This document shows, in pieces, positions 61,296-64,000 of a DNA stretch of 64,000 nucleotides. The notes beneath the pieces were generated by a model. The model was not told the origin of the DNA. It worked only from the letters and a program-made list of their open reading frames with translations, and ran no database searches. Numbering within the stretch: the first letter of the stretch is position 1; each line of letters opens with the position of its first letter. The position numbers and the translations under genes are program-made. The DNA comes from Deltaproteobacteria bacterium (lineage in GTDB: Bacteria; Myxococcota_A; Polyangia; Nannocystales; Nannocystaceae), in assembly GCA_016709225.1 (NCBI GenBank), contig JADJEE010000001.1:310001-374000 (forward strand), written 5' to 3'.

Positions 61296-61874
61296 TCAGC
61301 GCGTGCCGGTGAGGCTGTAGTCGCCGCGGCAATCGAGGTGCTGCGGCAGCCCTTCGACCTCGACCGCCAACGACGTGGCGAGCCGCACGGCCAGCGTCGC
61401 CTCGAAGCTCGCGCCGCCGTCCTCGTCGAACGCGCCGTCGATGCGGCTCAGCAGGTCGCTGGTGACGCCGACGGTGCTGTCGTGGCGGACCGCTGCGAGC
61501 ACGAAGCCGCCGTCGGCGTCGACGCCCCCCGAGAACGTTGCGCCCAAGCGGTTGCCGTTGGAGAGCTGCAGGGAGAACGAGCTCGCCAGCAGGCCGTCGG
61601 CCTCGACCAGCGCCAGCGTGCCGACCAGCGGCACCGGCGGCTCCGACGGCACGCAGGGCGAGAACGACTGCGCGAGCTCGAGGCAGGTGCATCGCTCGAG
61701 CTCGAACAGCGTGGTCCAGCTGCCCGAGTGCAGGTCACCGACGGCGTCTCCAGGCGTGCGCGCCAGCTCGCGCAGGCGCTCGCGATCGAGATCACCGATC
61801 GGGTCGGCGCAGCCACCCACCGCGGCGCCCATCGTGGCGAGCGCGAGCGCGAGCGCGGCCGGGGGGCGTCTCAC
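61296..61874 (-). CDS. Hypothetical lipoprotein downstream of pyrE
   Basis: This is a 192-residue predicted lipoprotein from a GTG at 61872-61874 that overlaps the pyrE stop in GTGA, so it is translationally coupled to pyrE. The signal MRRPPAALALALATMGAAVGGC has a lipobox. The mature part has three Cys close together (ELERCTCLELAQSFSPC) and a beta-rich section (VGTLALVEADGLLASSFSLQLSNGNRLGATFSGGVDADGGFVLAAVR) that looks like a small eight-stranded sheet. Its coupling to a pyrimidine gene has no evident reason. Function unknown. Confidence 0.7.
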   Translation of the reverse strand: MRRPPAALALALATMGAAVGGCADPIGDLDRERLRELARTPGDAVGDLHSGSWTTLFELERCTCLELAQSFSPCVPSEPPVPLVGTLALVEADGLLASSFSLQLSNGNRLGATFSGGVDADGGFVLAAVRHDSTVGVTSDLLSRIDGAFDEDGGASFEATLAVRLATSLAVEVEGLPQHLDCRGDYSLTGTR

Positions 61875-62545
61875 GCGGTGGCCCCGAACGCGGCGAGGTG
61901 CTCGCGGATCGCCTGCGCGCGGGTGTCGTCGACCAGCACGCGACCGTCGATGTCGCGACCGTGGAGGTGGGCGACGGTCTCTTCGATGCCCAGCAGCGGG
62001 AGGATCGGCAGGCCCAGCTCGTCGCGCAGCTCGTCGGCGCAGGTCTTGGATCCGCGGCCGCGCTCCTGTCGATCGATCGCCACGACGACGCCGCTCACGA
62101 CCACGTCGGGGGCCGCCTCGCGGACCAACGCGACCGCCTCGCGGATCGACTGGCCCGAGGTCACGACGTCGTCGACCACGAGCACGTGCATGCCCGAGGC
62201 CGGCGCCATGCCGACGAACACGCCGCCTTCGCCGTGGTCCTTGGCCTGCTTGCGGTCGAAGGCGTAGCCGACGTCGCGTGCGCCATCCGACAACGCCATC
62301 GCGGTGGCGACCGCCAGCGGCACGCCCTTGTACGAGGGCCCGAACACGAGGTCGCAGCGCAGCCCGTGGTGGCGTGCGTGGGCCGCGTAGGCCTGGCCGA
62401 GCGCCGCGATCGCAGCGCCGGTACGGAGCTGACCGGCGTTGACGAAGTAGGGCGAGCGGCGGCCCGACTTCAGCGTGAAATCGCCGAAGCGCAGGACTTC
62501 GAAGCGGAGCAGCAGCTCGAGGAAGGCAGCCTGGTGCGGGAGCAT
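61871..62545 (-). CDS. pyrE: Orotate phosphoribosyltransferase
   Basis: This 224-residue enzyme joins orotate and PRPP to form OMP in pyrimidine synthesis. The PRPP-binding motif is HVLVVDDVVTSGQSIREAV. FTLKSGRRSPYFVNAG near the N-terminus and FGPSYKGVPLAVATAMAL are family blocks, and YAFDRKQAKDHGEGG carries the catalytic-loop Lys/His residues. The start is taken at ATG 62545 (MLPHQAAF) because a TATGCT hexamer lies 10 nt upstream; the ATG at 62560 lies inside that hexamer. A TGA/GTG overlap couples it to the lipoprotein downstream. The histidine kinase ends 65 nt upstream of this start on the same strand. Confidence 0.95.
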   Translation of the reverse strand: MLPHQAAFLELLLRFEVLRFGDFTLKSGRRSPYFVNAGQLRTGAAIAALGQAYAAHARHHGLRCDLVFGPSYKGVPLAVATAMALSDGARDVGYAFDRKQAKDHGEGGVFVGMAPASGMHVLVVDDVVTSGQSIREAVALVREAAPDVVVSGVVVAIDRQERGRGSKTCADELRDELGLPILPLLGIEETVAHLHGRDIDGRVLVDDTRAQAIREHLAAFGATA

Positions 62546-62555
62546 CGCGGGCGCC

Positions 62556-62561
62556 AGCATA
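62556..62561 (-). promoter_or_regulatory. TATGCT element 10 nt before the pyrE ATG
   Basis: On the minus strand TATGCT is followed by 10 nt and the ATG at 62545. The element contains the upstream ATG (62558-62560), so it argues for the shorter PyrE. Confidence 0.5.
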
Positions 62562-62609
62562 TCACCGCCCGCGCGCCCGCTTCCGACGCGCGATCGCGGC
62601 GGGGTCGCG

Positions 62610-64000
62610 TCAGCCCGTCGCGGCCGGCAGCTCGAGCTCGAGGCACGCGCCGCGGCGACCGTCCGGGCGCTCGCGCGCGACCAGCGAGCCGTCGTGCGCG
62701 TGCGCGATCTGGCGGCACAGGTAGAGGCCGAGCCCCACGCCGCCGCGGTCGCGCGAGCGCGCGTCGTCGAGGCGGCGAAACGGCTCGAACACGATCTCGC
62801 GGTGCTCGGGGGCGATTCCGGGGCCCTCGTCCTGGACCCGCACGACGATGCGATCGCCGTGCCGTGCGGCGGCCAGCTCGATGGTGCCGTCCGGGCAGGC
62901 GCGGCGTGCGTTGGCGAGCAGGTTGCTGAACAGACGCTCGAGCAGGAACTCGTCGCCGGCGACCGTGAGCGTGGCGGCGGCGTCGACCTGGGCGTGGACC
63001 TTGCCCGCGCAGCGCTGCAGCAGCGGCGCCAGCGGTAGCGCCGTCGCGTCGATCACGGCGCCTTCGCCGGCACGCAGCTCGAGCCGGGCGCCGGTGAGCA
63101 GATCGCCGATGAGCGACTCCACCTCGACGATGTCCTGCGCCATCTCGAGCAGGCCCTGCTGCACGCGGGTGATGGGATCGATGATCGGCTTGGAGCCCGG
63201 CTTGGCGGGTGTGGCCACCGGCGCGGGCGTGCCGTTGGCGGTGACCTGGGCCAGCCGCTCCTGCAGGATCTCGAGCAGGACCTTGGTGCGAGCGATGGGC
63301 GTGCGCAGCTCGTGGGAGACGTTGGCCAGCAGCGTGCGCTGCCCCGCCACCAGCCGCTCGAGTCGCTCGGCCATGTGGTTCACGGCGCCGCCGAGCTCGT
63401 CGATCTCGTCGGCGATGCGTGACGGCACCGCAACGCGGTGGGCGAGCTCGCCGTCGGCGATGCGGCCCACGCTGGTCTCGAGCGTGGCGATGCGGGAGGT
63501 CAGCGATCGCGATAGCCGCCTGGCCCCGAGCCCGAACGCGGCGGCGAACAGCAGCGTGATCGCGGCACCGATGCCGAGCAGCTGCGGCGGCGCGGCCACG
63601 ACGTGGGCCAGCGCGACGATCTCGCCCTCGGCGTCGGTCAGGGGGAACACCACGATCGGGTGCTCGCCCTGGCGATGCACGATGGGGCGCCCGCGTCGGA
63701 GTCGACGCTCGCGCTGCATGAAGCGCCCCGGGACGTGCTCGGGACCCTGGCCCGCCACGCGGTCGCCGTCGGGGGTGTAGATGGCCGTGCGCGTGCCGAG
63801 CCGGTCATCGAAGCGTCGCAGCGTGGTCGTGAGCGCGGCGGGGTCGGCGAGCTGGGCGACCCAGCCGTCGTTGTCGGTCTCGAGCAACTCGAGCGCCTCC
63901 GAGACCCACTCGTTGCCGAGCGCCCGGGCCAGCAGCCAGCCACCGCTGCCGACCAGCACCGCCGCGACCACGAACGTCAGCACGAACGTGCCGTAGATGC
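62610..64000 (-). CDS. Sensor histidine kinase, 5' end beyond the window
   Basis: At least 457 residues are visible, and the frame stays open to the window edge, so the true start may lie outside; a GTG at 63983 is the first internal option. The layout is an N-terminal membrane helix (LTFVVAAVLVGSGGWLLAR), an external sensor region of ~110 residues, a second helix (LLGIGAAITLLFAAAFGLGA) and a HAMP-like linker. The HisKA domain has the phospho-acceptor His in NVSHELRTPIARTKVLLEIL, and the ATPase domain has LFSNLLANARRACPD, VQDEGPGIAPEHREIVFEPF and GGVGLGLYLCRQIAHAHDG. It should be an active kinase that signals to a response regulator, which would lie beyond the window. Confidence 0.93.
   Translation of the reverse strand, partial: IYGTFVLTFVVAAVLVGSGGWLLARALGNEWVSEALELLETDNDGWVAQLADPAALTTTLRRFDDRLGTRTAIYTPDGDRVAGQGPEHVPGRFMQRERRLRRGRPIVHRQGEHPIVVFPLTDAEGEIVALAHVVAAPPQLLGIGAAITLLFAAAFGLGARRLSRSLTSRIATLETSVGRIADGELAHRVAVPSRIADEIDELGGAVNHMAERLERLVAGQRTLLANVSHELRTPIARTKVLLEILQERLAQVTANGTPAPVATPAKPGSKPIIDPITRVQQGLLEMAQDIVEVESLIGDLLTGARLELRAGEGAVIDATALPLAPLLQRCAGKVHAQVDAAATLTVAGDEFLLERLFSNLLANARRACPDGTIELAAARHGDRIVVRVQDEGPGIAPEHREIVFEPFRRLDDARSRDRGGVGLGLYLCRQIAHAHDGSLVARERPDGRRGACLELELPAATG

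Overview
The window is a high-GC chromosomal segment from a Gram-negative bacterium. Its gene content points to a myxobacterium (Myxococcota), perhaps of the Nannocystis-like suborder; that placement is inference. The reasons are the many lipoproteins with Gly/Ser/Thr/Asp-rich linkers (about 19 of 47 genes), a Ser/Thr kinase with a repeat-rich C-terminus, MopE-type CNGLDDDCDG repeats, Myxococcus-type Cys-rich repeats, a CFI-box C-terminal domain, a FadL-type outer-membrane protein and a Tat-exported TRAP binding protein. I see no tRNA, rRNA, CRISPR array, insertion sequence or prophage. Coding density is high and gene order looks like ordinary chromosome.

Layout. 1-6 kb: end of a membrane protein, etfB-etfA (electron transfer flavoprotein), a DsbA-like lipoprotein followed by homoserine kinase, a DUF2383-type four-helix protein and small lipoproteins. 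6-16.6 kb: envelope proteins of unknown role, a GT-C-type membrane glycosyltransferase candidate and a tandem pair of large secreted beta-rich proteins (12215-16565). 16.8-25.8 kb: a fused two-domain M16 peptidase, a MopE-like lipoprotein, a Ser/Thr kinase and a membrane protein. 25.8-34.7 kb: Lon protease, two envelope genes, then a TRAP transporter set (TatT, DctP, DctQ, DctM) whose DctQ carries a long acidic repetitive insert. 34.7-41.1 kb: surface lipoproteins, including one with six ~90-residue repeats and one VCBS-repeat gene broken by a frameshift. 41.3-48.3 kb: leucyl-tRNA synthetase, two tandem paralogous vWA-like lipoproteins and a winged-helix protein. 48.7-58.3 kb: the FGAM synthase subunits PurSL and PurQ, split by a plant-type glutamyl endopeptidase homologue, a FadL-type porin and lipoproteins. 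58.5-64 kb: a beta-propeller-like membrane-anchored protein, a radical SAM protein, orotate phosphoribosyltransferase and a histidine kinase running off the window.

The most interesting signal runs across genes. At least ten start codons lie 6-10 nt downstream of a TANNNT hexamer (TAGCGT, TACGCT, TATACT, TAAGCT, TATGCT) and lack a Shine-Dalgarno sequence. That is the layout of leaderless transcription, so a mixed leaderless/SD system may operate here. One divergent gene pair appears to use two overlapping elements inside only 22 bp. Other items worth following are the DctQ insert, the acidic insertion in the kinase activation loop, the paired C-terminal motif of the two large secreted proteins and the frameshifted VCBS gene.
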